Assembly: GCA_035493955.1 (NCBI GenBank)
Contig: DATJHI010000015.1
Coordinates: forward strand, 124,001-188,000
Direction of reading: 5' to 3'
DNA length: 64,000 nt
Source: NCED01 sp035493955
Lineage (GTDB): Bacteria > Pseudomonadota > Alphaproteobacteria > Caulobacterales > Caulobacteraceae
The position numbers and the translations under genes were made by a program. This document shows positions 38,663-47,024 of this stretch, in pieces; position 1 is the stretch's first letter; each line of letters starts with the position of its first letter. A model generated the notes under the pieces. It did not search any database, was not told the DNA's origin, and was given only the letters and a program-made list of their open reading frames with translations.

Positions 38663-39003
38663 GCGTTTGATCGGCTATGCTCCTTGCGTGCCGCCATCTC
38701 CTCCAGGAGCGCGAGTTTCGTTTTCGACCGTACGTCCGTCCGGTCTTTCAGCTTCTCGTACAGCACATGCGCACGGCGCATCGCCGCATCCTCCACGTGC
38801 TCATAGAGGTCGGGGAACAGGTCGCGCAGCAGCGGACCGAAGACGACTTGCAGAGCGAGCGCGCATTCGAGGGTGGGAACTCGCATCCCGGTTTCGATCT
38901 GCGAGACCGACGTTTTCGATCTCCGGCCGATCAGGAACCCCAACTCGTCTTCCGTGAGCGCGTTTCGCTTCCGATAAGCTCGCACGTAATTGAAATACTT
39001 CAT
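38659..39003 (-). CDS. XRE-type helix-turn-helix protein
   Basis: 114 residues. N-terminal HTH: RKRNALTEDELGFLIGRRSKTSVSQIETGMRVPTLECALALQ (in parts), then a helical tail. Probably controls the element's own genes; it is translationally coupled to the RuvC-like gene. Confidence 0.7.
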   Translation of the reverse strand: MKYFNYVRAYRKRNALTEDELGFLIGRRSKTSVSQIETGMRVPTLECALALQVVFGPLLRDLFPDLYEHVEDAAMRRAHVLYEKLKDRTDVRSKTKLALLEEMAARKEHSRSNA

Positions 39004-39119
39004 CTTTTTATGAACTTAATTGCTAATCACCCCATCTTCGGCCACGCACAAAGACGCCGCACGGGGTCAGAACGTCACCGTGCGTGAACTTTGTGAGCTT
39101 CTGGGGAAAAACGTGTGAG

Positions 39120-40412
39120 CTAGGCGGCATGATTGAGCCCGTAACGCTCGGCGAGCGCTGCGAGCTTGGTCCGCTCGGTTGCGGGCACGACGTACACGCC
39201 GCCCGTCTTTAGGGTAGCAAGGCGTAGGCGATGACGGATGAAACTTCCCACCCACTTGTTGGTCACCGGCTGCGCCAACTCGTCCGCTGACGCAACATTG
39301 AACCGATCCGCGATGTCCCTGATCGAGGCATGGGGTGTCGTTGCCGTGCTGTACGTTTCCATCACCGCTGCGAGCATGGCGGCTTCGAGTGTGCCGGCGC
39401 GCTCTTGAAGCACGCGCGCCTCTGAACCCGCCAGCTCGCGCGCGATGCGCTCCCTCGCGGCAGGATCATCGACCAGCGACAGCAGCGCCAAGGAAGACTG
39501 GCGATACCGTGGAGCGACCCCTTTAGCCTCCCGCGACGGATCGGGACCGACCGAGAAGCGCGAGTGGAAACGCCAAGCCAGAAGCATGTTGCGCAACCGG
39601 CGAGCTTCCTCATCGAACACTGCGGGCAGATGCACCGGGATGTCAGGACGTAGGGGACATCCGCCGGTCTCGCAGGTGAGGAAGCGGCTTTCGAGCGCGA
39701 GGTCCGAGAACTGCTCGCGCATGGCGATGATCTTCGGCCCGAAGACGCGGAAGGCTTGGGGGTTCAGCTCTCGGTTCCGGTTGGTCATCGTCCGGAGGAT
39801 CGGCATGCCGCGGGTCGTGCCGTTGTTGAGGAGCTTGGTGAGTTGAGCGGTCGCTTCCGAAAAGCGGAAGTCGGCCTCGTCCAGAATGAGGGTGCCTTGG
39901 AAGGCGTCCTGGATATGAAAGATGGGGGAGACGGTGGACGCACCCGAGGCGAAGAAGGGCTTGTAGCAAAGGGCTCCAATGGTCAGGAGGGCGCGCGTTT
40001 TCCCTGTGCCGAAGTCACCCCGGAAGCGCAGGTACGGGAGGTCATTGAAAGCGTCGTACACCCACGTGAGGAGCACGTAGTAGGCGGCAATCTCTTCGAA
40101 GGTCGCGGGTAGATCGACGTAGCGGCCGAGGAACGACCGGATCTCGGCGACGACATCGGCCTTGCCAGCAAACTCACCGACCGCAGACGGCAAGAGGATG
40201 CAGCCCGTGGTGAGAAGATTGTTGCCGCCCGAATAGGGGGCTAGGCACTCGCCGCTCGGCAGCTCCAGTGTGGTCCGTATCGATATCGATCCGTCCGGCT
40301 CACAGACCGCCAGCGACGTGGCTTTCGAGCCGGGCTCATAGAGAAGTTCGATCAGCGTGCGGTCGTCGAATTCGCGCGAGATGGTGAGGGTCGTCTGCTC
40401 TTTGGTGGTCAT
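39120..40412 (-). CDS. P-loop ATPase of phage/plasmid replication type with C-terminal winged helix
   Basis: 430 residues. Walker A FRGDFGTGKTRALL near residue 130, Walker B GTLILDEADFRFSEA, and an arginine-containing ALESRFL segment. The C-terminal ~110 residues look like a winged helix (VTNKWVGSFIRHRLRLATLKTGG). It resembles helicase/primase-associated ATPases (DUF3631-like) on mobile elements. I could not place it in a named family. It lies upstream of the XRE/RuvC-like pair, same strand. Confidence 0.6.
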   Translation of the reverse strand: MTTKEQTTLTISREFDDRTLIELLYEPGSKATSLAVCEPDGSISIRTTLELPSGECLAPYSGGNNLLTTGCILLPSAVGEFAGKADVVAEIRSFLGRYVDLPATFEEIAAYYVLLTWVYDAFNDLPYLRFRGDFGTGKTRALLTIGALCYKPFFASGASTVSPIFHIQDAFQGTLILDEADFRFSEATAQLTKLLNNGTTRGMPILRTMTNRNRELNPQAFRVFGPKIIAMREQFSDLALESRFLTCETGGCPLRPDIPVHLPAVFDEEARRLRNMLLAWRFHSRFSVGPDPSREAKGVAPRYRQSSLALLSLVDDPAARERIARELAGSEARVLQERAGTLEAAMLAAVMETYSTATTPHASIRDIADRFNVASADELAQPVTNKWVGSFIRHRLRLATLKTGGVYVVPATERTKLAALAERYGLNHAA

Positions 40413-40511
40413 GGTTCCAGGCTACCGCCCGCGTCGATCACCGGAAGGCGTCGGAAGTTTCGGCAACTTCGGCCCCCTCCCTCAAACTCCAGCCTTCGCG
40501 ACAATGGTCCC

Positions 40512-40763
40512 ATGGCCAACGACGCCGACCGCTCGGACATCCATCAGCTCGATTCGCGCGATCAGGCCGGGCGCCGTAGAATTCGGGTCTCCCGTTCAAA
40601 AACAGCTGCCGATCATCTGGTGGCGCGGTTTGCCCCCGATGCAACGGGCGAAGCACAAGTCGAGGCACTGCGCCGTTTAGAGCAGTTCGTAGCGACACTC
40701 ATACGTATCGCTACGCGACTTGAGCGGGAGGGCTCGACGGACCCGCCGTCGCGCCCGAATTAG
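40512..40763 (+). CDS. Small ORF upstream of recombinase 2
   Basis: 83 residues, no recognised domain: N-terminal half rich in Asp/Arg, C-terminal half an amphipathic helix (RRLEQFVATLIRIATRLE). It is divergent from the ATPase and ends 18 bases before recombinase 2, which suggests cotranscription. The ribosome-binding site is weak. Confidence 0.4.
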   Translation: MANDADRSDIHQLDSRDQAGRRRIRVSRSKTAADHLVARFAPDATGEAQVEALRRLEQFVATLIRIATRLEREGSTDPPSRPN

Positions 40764-40781
40764 CAGTTCATACCTCTCGAT

Positions 40782-42371
40782 ATGTCCAAGGAGTTTTTCG
40801 GATACATCCGCGTATCCACCAAGAAACAGGGCGATGGCGCATCGCTTCCAGAACAGAAGGCTGCGATCGAGGCTTTCGCGCTGAAGCACGGCCTTACGAT
40901 CACCAAGTGGTTCTGCGACATGCAGACCGCTGCCAAGACCGGCCGGCGCGAATTCACCCAAATGATGGGCGAACTGCGCCGCGGACGTGCCGCCGGCGTC
41001 ATCGTTCACAAGATTGATCGGAGCGCGCGCAATGCTCGGGACTGGGTCGACGTATGCGACCTGGTGGATCGGGATATCGAGGTTCGCTTTGCGCATGACG
41101 ACATCGACCTCACCACCCGTGCCGGCCGTCTGACGGCAGATATCCTCGCCGCCATTGCAGGAGACTTCATTCGCAACAATCGGGAGCAAGTGAAGCTTTG
41201 CATGGAAGGATGGGTAAAGCAGGGGTACTTCCCCTGGCCCGCGCCGCTTGGGTATCTCAATCGCGGCAAGCACCAGTTGAAGGCAGTGGACCCGGTACGC
41301 GGTCCGCTCATGCGCCAAGCCTTCGAACTATATGCATCCGGCAAGTACGGGCTCGACGAGTTGCGCGAGGAACTCGCACGAAGGGGGCTGCGCCGGAACG
41401 ATGGCTCTCCCATTGGACGCAACACGCTCGCGCTCGCACTTCGCAATCCTTTCTACGCCGGGCTCATCCGTTTGAGGGGCGAGATTTTTGAGGGCAAGCA
41501 CGAGCCGCTCGTCTCCCAAAAGCTCTTCGATCACGTGCAAAGCGTACTCGACGGCCGGGTGTTCGCTCGGGAGCCCCAGGCGGAATTCACCTTCCGCCGG
41601 CTCCTTCGCTGCGGAGCATGCCCGAGAACACTCACTGCCGAACGCCAGAAGGGCCACGCCTACTACCGATGCCACTCACGCACGTGCCGCGGCATCTCGT
41701 TCTCAGGGACGATGCTCGATACGCAGATTGTGCAACCCGTTCTCGCGCTCCTCACCTTCAACGGGGAGGAAATGCGGCACCTGAAGGATTTTGCGACAGA
41801 GCTTCAACGACGCGAAGAAGAAGGCACCATCGCACGGGTTGCCACGCACGAACGCGACCTCGCCAACATCGCGGAACGCCTCAGAAAACTGACGGACGCG
41901 CTCATCGACGGCCTGCTCGATCGAGAAACGTTCCAAGAGCGGAAAGCCGATCTACTCGTGCAGCGTCGGCGTCTGACCGAGGCCGTGCGTGACGACGGCC
42001 CAGCCCGATTTTGGGAGAACCTGCTTTCTCGGTTCGAACTCGGAAATACGGCTTTGACGCTGTATTCCCAAGCCAATGAGGACGAACGGCGCGAATTGCT
42101 CATTTCGCTCGGTTCGAACTTCGTTGCTCGCGGAAAAGACATTGAATTTACAATGGCTTTTCCCTTCCAAGACGTGGCGAAACACCGTCTTAGATCGTTT
42201 AGTGCGCCATCTCGTACCCACATTCGAACGCAGATGAGCAAAACGAGGATCAGAGCACTCCTTCGGACCCTCGGGGATGCACAACAGAAGTCCCCAACGT
42301 CAGCCGCAAGCGGAGCCTTCGAAGGTCCCGATGGAAAGCAGACGTTGCCGGGTGCCTCATTAGCAGCCTAG
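40782..42371 (+). CDS. Large serine recombinase (second copy, different subfamily)
   Basis: 529 residues. Catalytic Ser in GYIRVSTKKQ near residue 12, KIDRSARNARDWVDVCDL, a recombinase domain with PFYAGLIRLRGE, a zinc ribbon (LLRCGACPRTL ... CHSRTC), and a coiled coil. The stop codon TAG lies inside the CCTAGC target site of the adjacent IS. Not closely similar to recombinase 1. Confidence 0.9.
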   Translation: MSKEFFGYIRVSTKKQGDGASLPEQKAAIEAFALKHGLTITKWFCDMQTAAKTGRREFTQMMGELRRGRAAGVIVHKIDRSARNARDWVDVCDLVDRDIEVRFAHDDIDLTTRAGRLTADILAAIAGDFIRNNREQVKLCMEGWVKQGYFPWPAPLGYLNRGKHQLKAVDPVRGPLMRQAFELYASGKYGLDELREELARRGLRRNDGSPIGRNTLALALRNPFYAGLIRLRGEIFEGKHEPLVSQKLFDHVQSVLDGRVFAREPQAEFTFRRLLRCGACPRTLTAERQKGHAYYRCHSRTCRGISFSGTMLDTQIVQPVLALLTFNGEEMRHLKDFATELQRREEEGTIARVATHERDLANIAERLRKLTDALIDGLLDRETFQERKADLLVQRRRLTEAVRDDGPARFWENLLSRFELGNTALTLYSQANEDERRELLISLGSNFVARGKDIEFTMAFPFQDVAKHRLRSFSAPSRTHIRTQMSKTRIRALLRTLGDAQQKSPTSAASGAFEGPDGKQTLPGASLAA

Positions 42372-42372
42372 C
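42367..42372. repeat. IS target-site duplication, left copy (CCTAGC)
   Basis: CCTAGC directly precedes the left terminus (TGTCTGG...). The matching copy is at 43393-43398. It fits the NCTAGN target preference known for IS481. Confidence 0.9.
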
Positions 42373-43392
42373 TGTCTGGTCCCGGTGTGTGGGGGACTCA
42401 GTTTAGCTGAGTGCTCACACCGGGAGGAGCTATGGGCCAGATACTCCACGGCAGCGCCACGACCACGCACGCCATCCGAGCGGCGATACAGCGATCGAAG
42501 GCTCCGCTCAAAGAGCTAGCCGCCAGGTACGGCCTCAACCGCAAGACAGTCGCCAAGTGGCGGAAGCGGAGCTTCCTCCACGACGCCGCCATGGGCCCCA
42601 AGACACCCAGGTCCACGGTGCTCACGGCTGACGAGGAGGCGATGGCGGTCGCCTTCCGCAAGCACACGTTGCTGCCCCTCGACGACTGCCTGTACGCGCT
42701 CCAGGCGACGATCCCACACCTGACCCGCTCAGCCCTGCACCGCTGCTTCCAGCGCCACGGCATTAGCCGGCTGCCCGAGATCGCAGGCGACAAGGCCGCC
42801 AAGCAACCCTTCAAGCGCTACCCGCTCGGCTACTTCCACATCGACATCGCCGAGGTCCGCACCGAGGAAGGCAAGCTGCATCTCTTCGTGGCCATCGACC
42901 GGACATCGAAGTACGCCTTCGCCCGGCTGGTGAAGCGCGCCACGGGCATGGCGGCCAGAGCCTTCCTCGAAGAGCTGGTCGCGGCCGTCCCCTACCAGAT
43001 CCACACCGTGCTCACAGACAACGGCATCCAGTTTGCCGACCTGCCCAAGAACCGTGAGGGCCCGACGGCCATGTGGCGCGGGCATCCCTTCGACCGCGCG
43101 TGCCACGAGCACGGCATCGAGCACCGCCTGACCAAGCCAAACCATCCTTGGACGAACGGCCAGGTCGAGCGCATGAACCGGACCCTGAAAGAGGCGACCG
43201 TCCGACGATATCACTACGACACCCACCGGCAGCTTGAGGACCACCTCGCCGCCTTCCTGGACGCCTACAACTTCGCCAGACGGCTGAAGACCTTACGCGG
43301 CCTCACGCCATACGAAGCCATCTGCAAAGCCTGGGCGGACGAGCCCGGCCGCTTCAGGCTCGATCCCGTCCACTTGACCTCGGGACTGAACA
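42373..43392 (+). mobile_element. IS481-family insertion sequence (1,020 bp, apparently intact)
   Basis: Terminal repeats begin TGTCTGGTCCCGG on the left and, in reverse complement, TGTTCAGTCCCGA on the right (imperfect). Flanked by CCTAGC duplications, so the ends are defined to the base. It carries one intact transposase and was inserted into the stop codon region of recombinase 2 without changing its last residue. Confidence 0.9.
42380..42425 (+). promoter_or_regulatory. Nested hairpin in front of the transposase start
   Basis: TCCCGGTGTG pairs with CACACCGGGA, and inside it ACTCAG pairs with CTGAGT. The 3' arm overlaps the ribosome-binding site (GGGAGG) of the transposase. This is the arrangement used by several ISs to block translation of transcripts that read in from outside. 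Confidence 0.7.
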
Positions 43393-43397
43393 CCTAG
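42432..43397 (+). CDS. IS481-family transposase
   Basis: 321 residues. N-terminal HTH (LKELAARYGLNRKTVAKWRKR) and an rve catalytic domain: FHIDIAEVRTEEGKLHLFVAIDRTSKYAF (Asp), VLTDNGIQF (Asp), and PWTNGQVERMNRTLKEATV (Glu). ATG 42432 with GGGAGGAGC is chosen over an upstream GTG at 42411. The stop TAG is not within the IS but comes from the flanking CCTAGC duplication. Confidence 0.93.
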   Translation: MGQILHGSATTTHAIRAAIQRSKAPLKELAARYGLNRKTVAKWRKRSFLHDAAMGPKTPRSTVLTADEEAMAVAFRKHTLLPLDDCLYALQATIPHLTRSALHRCFQRHGISRLPEIAGDKAAKQPFKRYPLGYFHIDIAEVRTEEGKLHLFVAIDRTSKYAFARLVKRATGMAARAFLEELVAAVPYQIHTVLTDNGIQFADLPKNREGPTAMWRGHPFDRACHEHGIEHRLTKPNHPWTNGQVERMNRTLKEATVRRYHYDTHRQLEDHLAAFLDAYNFARRLKTLRGLTPYEAICKAWADEPGRFRLDPVHLTSGLNT

Positions 43398-43398
43398 C
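43393..43398. repeat. IS target-site duplication, right copy (CCTAGC)
   Basis: Right-hand copy of the 6-bp duplication, immediately after the terminal ACA of the IS. It supplies the TAG stop codon of the transposase. Confidence 0.9.
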
Positions 43399-43424
43399 CT
43401 CCTGTACGCTTCACGGAGGTTCGC

Positions 43425-43799
43425 ATGCTGTGGATTGCGCTTGCGTCGATCGTTTCGGCCGCTGCGCCTAACAACGTAGCTGGCGGACCGGTGCTCGCGG
43501 GCTTTGAATTCCATAGGCTCGTCAGAGCCGCTCACGCGACGTGCCCCGCATCCAACGTCAAAAACCTCACGCCCGCGGATCTCTTGGATATCGAGGACGA
43601 ATTTAGAGATCGGCTCTCGACACGTCGGCGCGCACATTTGGACGTCAAACTACCGCGTTCAGCGAATGGTAGGATCGCCGCTTGTGCCAACCGTAACGGC
43701 GCAAGCTGCGATGCGACAGCATACCTCGCAGGGTTCCACGCCAGCGGGCTCTCTGGAGCCTTCACGCAGTACGTTTGTCGCCCTGGCGTTGTCCGTTGA
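43425..43799 (+). CDS. Predicted secreted protein of unknown family
   Basis: 124 residues. Short signal-peptide-like start (MLWIALASIVSAAAP), and four Cys in the remainder (CPASN, CANRNGASC, CRPG), consistent with disulfides outside the cytoplasm. RBS CGGAGG is well placed. It begins 26 bases after the IS duplication, so part of its original upstream region may have been separated by the IS. No family recognised. Confidence 0.5.
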   Translation: MLWIALASIVSAAAPNNVAGGPVLAGFEFHRLVRAAHATCPASNVKNLTPADLLDIEDEFRDRLSTRRRAHLDVKLPRSANGRIAACANRNGASCDATAYLAGFHASGLSGAFTQYVCRPGVVR

Positions 43800-43816
43800 A
43801 GGTCGAAAGGGGCTGC

Positions 43817-44425
43817 ATGGTCGAGTTCGATCACTCCGACACCAAGCGTGTCGTCCAGGAACTGAACCAAGACAGTTACGAATATGCGCGCCGCTTCGTG
43901 CTCTGGCTCGGGGTGGGTTCGGGCGGGGGTGCCGTCGCAATCTTGTCGTTCTCAGCTCAGCTCCCAAACCCCGACTATGCGCTTCGAGCGCTATTGCCAT
44001 CTTTGGCCATGTTCTCCGTTGGCGTCATGACAGCCGCGGGGAGCATGATGGCAGCCTCGCGCCGACAGGCTGCGGGTGCGGAACATTTCGCCAGCGCGTT
44101 TAACCGGGGCCAGCTCGGGGAGGCCCTTCGGAAAACGCCTGAATGGTTTGCGTCCGCTCAGCGGGTCGCGGATGAAATGAACACTGGCCGGAACCGAGTG
44201 ATCGAGAAGCATGACAGGGAGCATGCCGACGCCGAAAATGCCTGGAAGCGCAGAGCACGGTGGGACCGGGTGTTCCAAGTATGCGTAGCCGTTTCCAGCC
44301 TTGCCTTTGTAGGTGGGATTTCCTGGCCCCTTGGACTTATTGAGCTGGGACACTCCCTAGTGGACGCGCCTGCGGCGAGCGCGCGGTTGGAGAACCATTC
44401 ACTCCCAACCAAGGCGCGCCCATGA
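43817..44425 (+). CDS. Membrane protein, unknown function
   Basis: 202 residues with three hydrophobic segments (about 25-45, 55-75 and 150-170) separated by a charged, probably cytoplasmic helix (RVADEMNTGRNRVIEKHDREHADAENAWK). No recognised family. ATG 43817 has AGGGGC upstream. The stop overlaps the next start (ATGA), so the two are a translational pair. Confidence 0.6.
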   Translation: MVEFDHSDTKRVVQELNQDSYEYARRFVLWLGVGSGGGAVAILSFSAQLPNPDYALRALLPSLAMFSVGVMTAAGSMMAASRRQAAGAEHFASAFNRGQLGEALRKTPEWFASAQRVADEMNTGRNRVIEKHDREHADAENAWKRRARWDRVFQVCVAVSSLAFVGGISWPLGLIELGHSLVDAPAASARLENHSLPTKARP

Positions 44426-44778
44426 GGATTGAGCTGCCGACGCATGATGGCTTGCTTGCCTTCAGGTTGGCGGGTGCCGAACGCTCCTTGAGCGTTGGGG
44501 ACACGATTGAGATTGGTCCGGGTTTAGTCGTTACCTACGATGGATCAATGGTGTTTCGGTCGGTCGGAATACCGGAGGTGGTCATGTTCATGCTCGGTAT
44601 CCCGGCCAACGTCGTCGCCACCGTGGCCGCGAACCAAATTTGGACTTGGCTTCAGACCCGCGCCGCTCAGAAGCCGTTAAAAGTGATCGTCGAAGGTCAG
44701 GAAGTCCCGTTTGAGGAGGAGGCGGTCAAGCGCCTACTCGTCGAGCGAATGGAAGCCGACAACGACAACAAAGTTTGA
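44422..44778 (+). CDS. Unknown protein coupled to the membrane gene
   Basis: 118 residues. A beta-rich N-terminal part (LSVGDTIEIGPGLVVTYDGSMVF), a hydrophobic segment (VVMFMLGIPANVVATVAANQIW) and a charged C-terminus. Function unknown. Overlap with the upstream gene suggests a two-gene unit with it. Confidence 0.5.
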   Translation: MRIELPTHDGLLAFRLAGAERSLSVGDTIEIGPGLVVTYDGSMVFRSVGIPEVVMFMLGIPANVVATVAANQIWTWLQTRAAQKPLKVIVEGQEVPFEEEAVKRLLVERMEADNDNKV

Positions 44779-44841
44779 CACGAGCCCCTCGGGGACCGGC
44801 TAAGAGCGTGAGTTCGCTCTATCCCACCGTTCCTGCCGAGA

Positions 44842-45054
44842 TCACTTGTTCCGGTTGACGTTATCTCGTGTCGAGGCATCGGGATTGTCGCGGACATACT
44901 CGCGGCCGTTGACCTTCACGACGTGATTGCCGGGGTGCTGCCCGGCCTTCACTTCGCGAACTGCCTCAGGGCGCGGTACGGCCATGCGGCTGCCGATCTT
45001 GTACGTCTCGTTCCGTCCTCCAGGGCCATCGTTGTTGCCGACGATCTTTCCCAT
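44842..45054 (-). CDS. DUF3892-like small protein
   Basis: 70 residues. GPGGRNETYKIGSR, EVKAGQHPGNHVVKVNGREYVRDNPDAS and DNVNR resemble DUF3892-type proteins (family call from memory of the pattern; moderate). AGGAG lies 8 bases before the ATG. It is divergent from the OLD-family gene, sharing a 158-base gap. Confidence 0.55.
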   Translation of the reverse strand: MGKIVGNNDGPGGRNETYKIGSRMAVPRPEAVREVKAGQHPGNHVVKVNGREYVRDNPDASTRDNVNRNK

Positions 45055-45212
45055 AGCCTTGCTCCTGTAGCAGCCATCCCGTTTCTAATTTGTTCTTGGG
45101 CGCTTCAATTTCAAGGCCTAGCTTGAAGCGATCTCTGGCCACAGCTGGTCCCTGATTGTGCTCGTCACGGAGAAGCACGGTAGAATGAAACCAAACCACA
45201 TCCAGGCAATCT

Positions 45213-47024
45213 ATGCGCATCGCTCGACTTCGCATCACCGGGTTCAGAGGAGTTAAGGAAGCCGACCTTCGGCTGGGCAAAACAGCCGTGCTTGTGGGGC
45301 CGAACAGCGTCGGCAAGACCACAGTGATCGAAGCACTCGCGCTGCTCCTCGGACGAGACGGTATGGTGCGCGGCCTCACTGAGCATGATTTCTACGGCTC
45401 GTCTCCGACGCCATCTGACCGCATTAAAATCCTCGCCACGGTGGTCGGCTTCCCCCACCCAAACCCCGATCAGGTTCCTGAGTGGTTCGCCATGAAGCGA
45501 GCCGGCGTGCCGAAGTGGTTTGATCCGACCACCGGTAGCGAAAGCGCAACCTACAAACCTGCGCCGTATGAACTAGCGTGTGAGGTCGGATTCCAAGCCC
45601 GCTTCGATCACGAAAATCTGGAGGTCGAGACACTTCGCTACTTCTGCGATGACGCAGCGGCGGATGACGTGTTTATTGATGACACGGTGACGCCAATCAA
45701 TATCGGCCTCGTGCGCGATATTGGCTTGTTCCTCATCCCCGCCAGCCGCTCTTGGGACCGCATGATGTCCTTCGGGTCGGAGCTGTTCCGGCGGGTCGTA
45801 TCATCTGACAACGGGCTTCCGGCGGAAAGCGTTCTGGCTGAGCGCAACAGGCTCCGCACACCAGCCGAACCACTTGAGGATGACCGCAGATTAAAGCCGG
45901 TGATCGATGAAGTGAATAAGGAGATTGCGGCGCTCTTTGGCGAGGGACGCGAGGTACAGCTTCGGCTCACACCGACGGATAGTGCGGGCGTGCTGGATGC
46001 TGTTGTTCCGCACTTCAAAAGTCCCGGCAGTGCGGCGATCCCGTCCAAGCGTGAGGGAAGCGGCCTGATCTCGCTTCAAAGTCTGTTTCTGCTGCTTCAC
46101 TTCGGCACCCGAAGGATCGAGAACGGGAAGGGATTTTGTCTGGCGCTGGAGGAGCCCGAACTCCACTTGCCGCCGACCCTTCAGCGGAGGGTGTTACGAC
46201 GCCTAAGAGCACTTTCAACCCAGGTAATCGTCTCAACCCACTCCCCTTTGATCGCGGGATTTTCCGACCCTACCGAAGTGCTCATCGTCGCGAACGAAAG
46301 CGGCGTGGTGACTGCGCGCGCATTGCTTGAGAAACCGCTCGACGCCACAACACCGAATGCGCTGAGGACACTCATCCAACTTAAGCGGGTGGAAGTAGCG
46401 GGCGCACTCATGGCGGAAACGGTTCTCGTCCCCGAAGGAGTGCTCGACTACGAATGGCTCTCACTGATCGCCCGTATCGTCGAAGCCCAAGCCGACACAG
46501 ATGCTCCAGGTGCGCTCTACGCCGCATCGATCGGGGTTGTGCCGACACACGACGGAGCCGTTATTGAAACATCGAAGTGCCTTGCGAAGGCACACGGCCA
46601 TGTCGTTCCCATTGTCGATGGTGATGCGGCCGGTGTGGGCTACGCCGCCACTCTAGCTGCAGCAGGTTTTGGTCGCCTCCTGCGGTGGCCGGACACCTGG
46701 ACCATCGAAGACGCTATCGGATGGATCATCGGGACAGCTGATGCTCAGGTGCTAACAACTCTCGGCGCGAACATTCCCAACCCGCCAGCGAACACAAACG
46801 ATCTCATCGCGCGGCTCAAGAATGATGATCGACACGACCCGATGCGGCTCAAAGGCGACCGTCTTGCCTATGAATCCGTGGCGTCAGGCATCGCAGCAAC
46901 ACCGGAAGCGCTCCGCCGAGCTGGTGAACTGCTCGATGCGATAGCCCGGGCCGCCCGACGCTCTACGACGCCTCGCTTTGTACAAAGCCCGTCTGCGCCC
47001 TCGACCTTTGTTTTCCAACCATGA
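45213..47024 (+). CDS. OLD-family ATPase/TOPRIM nuclease (GajA-like)
   Basis: 603 residues. ABC-type ATPase N-terminal: Walker A GPNSVGKTT (29-37), signature GSGLISLQS (about 282), Walker B LALEEPELHL (about 310), H-loop STHSP (341). TOPRIM domain: Glu in VLVPEGVLDYEW (408) and the DGD pair in IVDGDAAG (469-471). A UvrD-like helicase gene overlaps its stop. This is the class 2 OLD arrangement known as Gabija, an anti-phage system. GajA cuts DNA and is controlled by nucleotides. Sequence similarity to known GajA was not tested. Confidence 0.8.
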   Translation: MRIARLRITGFRGVKEADLRLGKTAVLVGPNSVGKTTVIEALALLLGRDGMVRGLTEHDFYGSSPTPSDRIKILATVVGFPHPNPDQVPEWFAMKRAGVPKWFDPTTGSESATYKPAPYELACEVGFQARFDHENLEVETLRYFCDDAAADDVFIDDTVTPINIGLVRDIGLFLIPASRSWDRMMSFGSELFRRVVSSDNGLPAESVLAERNRLRTPAEPLEDDRRLKPVIDEVNKEIAALFGEGREVQLRLTPTDSAGVLDAVVPHFKSPGSAAIPSKREGSGLISLQSLFLLLHFGTRRIENGKGFCLALEEPELHLPPTLQRRVLRRLRALSTQVIVSTHSPLIAGFSDPTEVLIVANESGVVTARALLEKPLDATTPNALRTLIQLKRVEVAGALMAETVLVPEGVLDYEWLSLIARIVEAQADTDAPGALYAASIGVVPTHDGAVIETSKCLAKAHGHVVPIVDGDAAGVGYAATLAAAGFGRLLRWPDTWTIEDAIGWIIGTADAQVLTTLGANIPNPPANTNDLIARLKNDDRHDPMRLKGDRLAYESVASGIAATPEALRRAGELLDAIARAARRSTTPRFVQSPSAPSTFVFQP

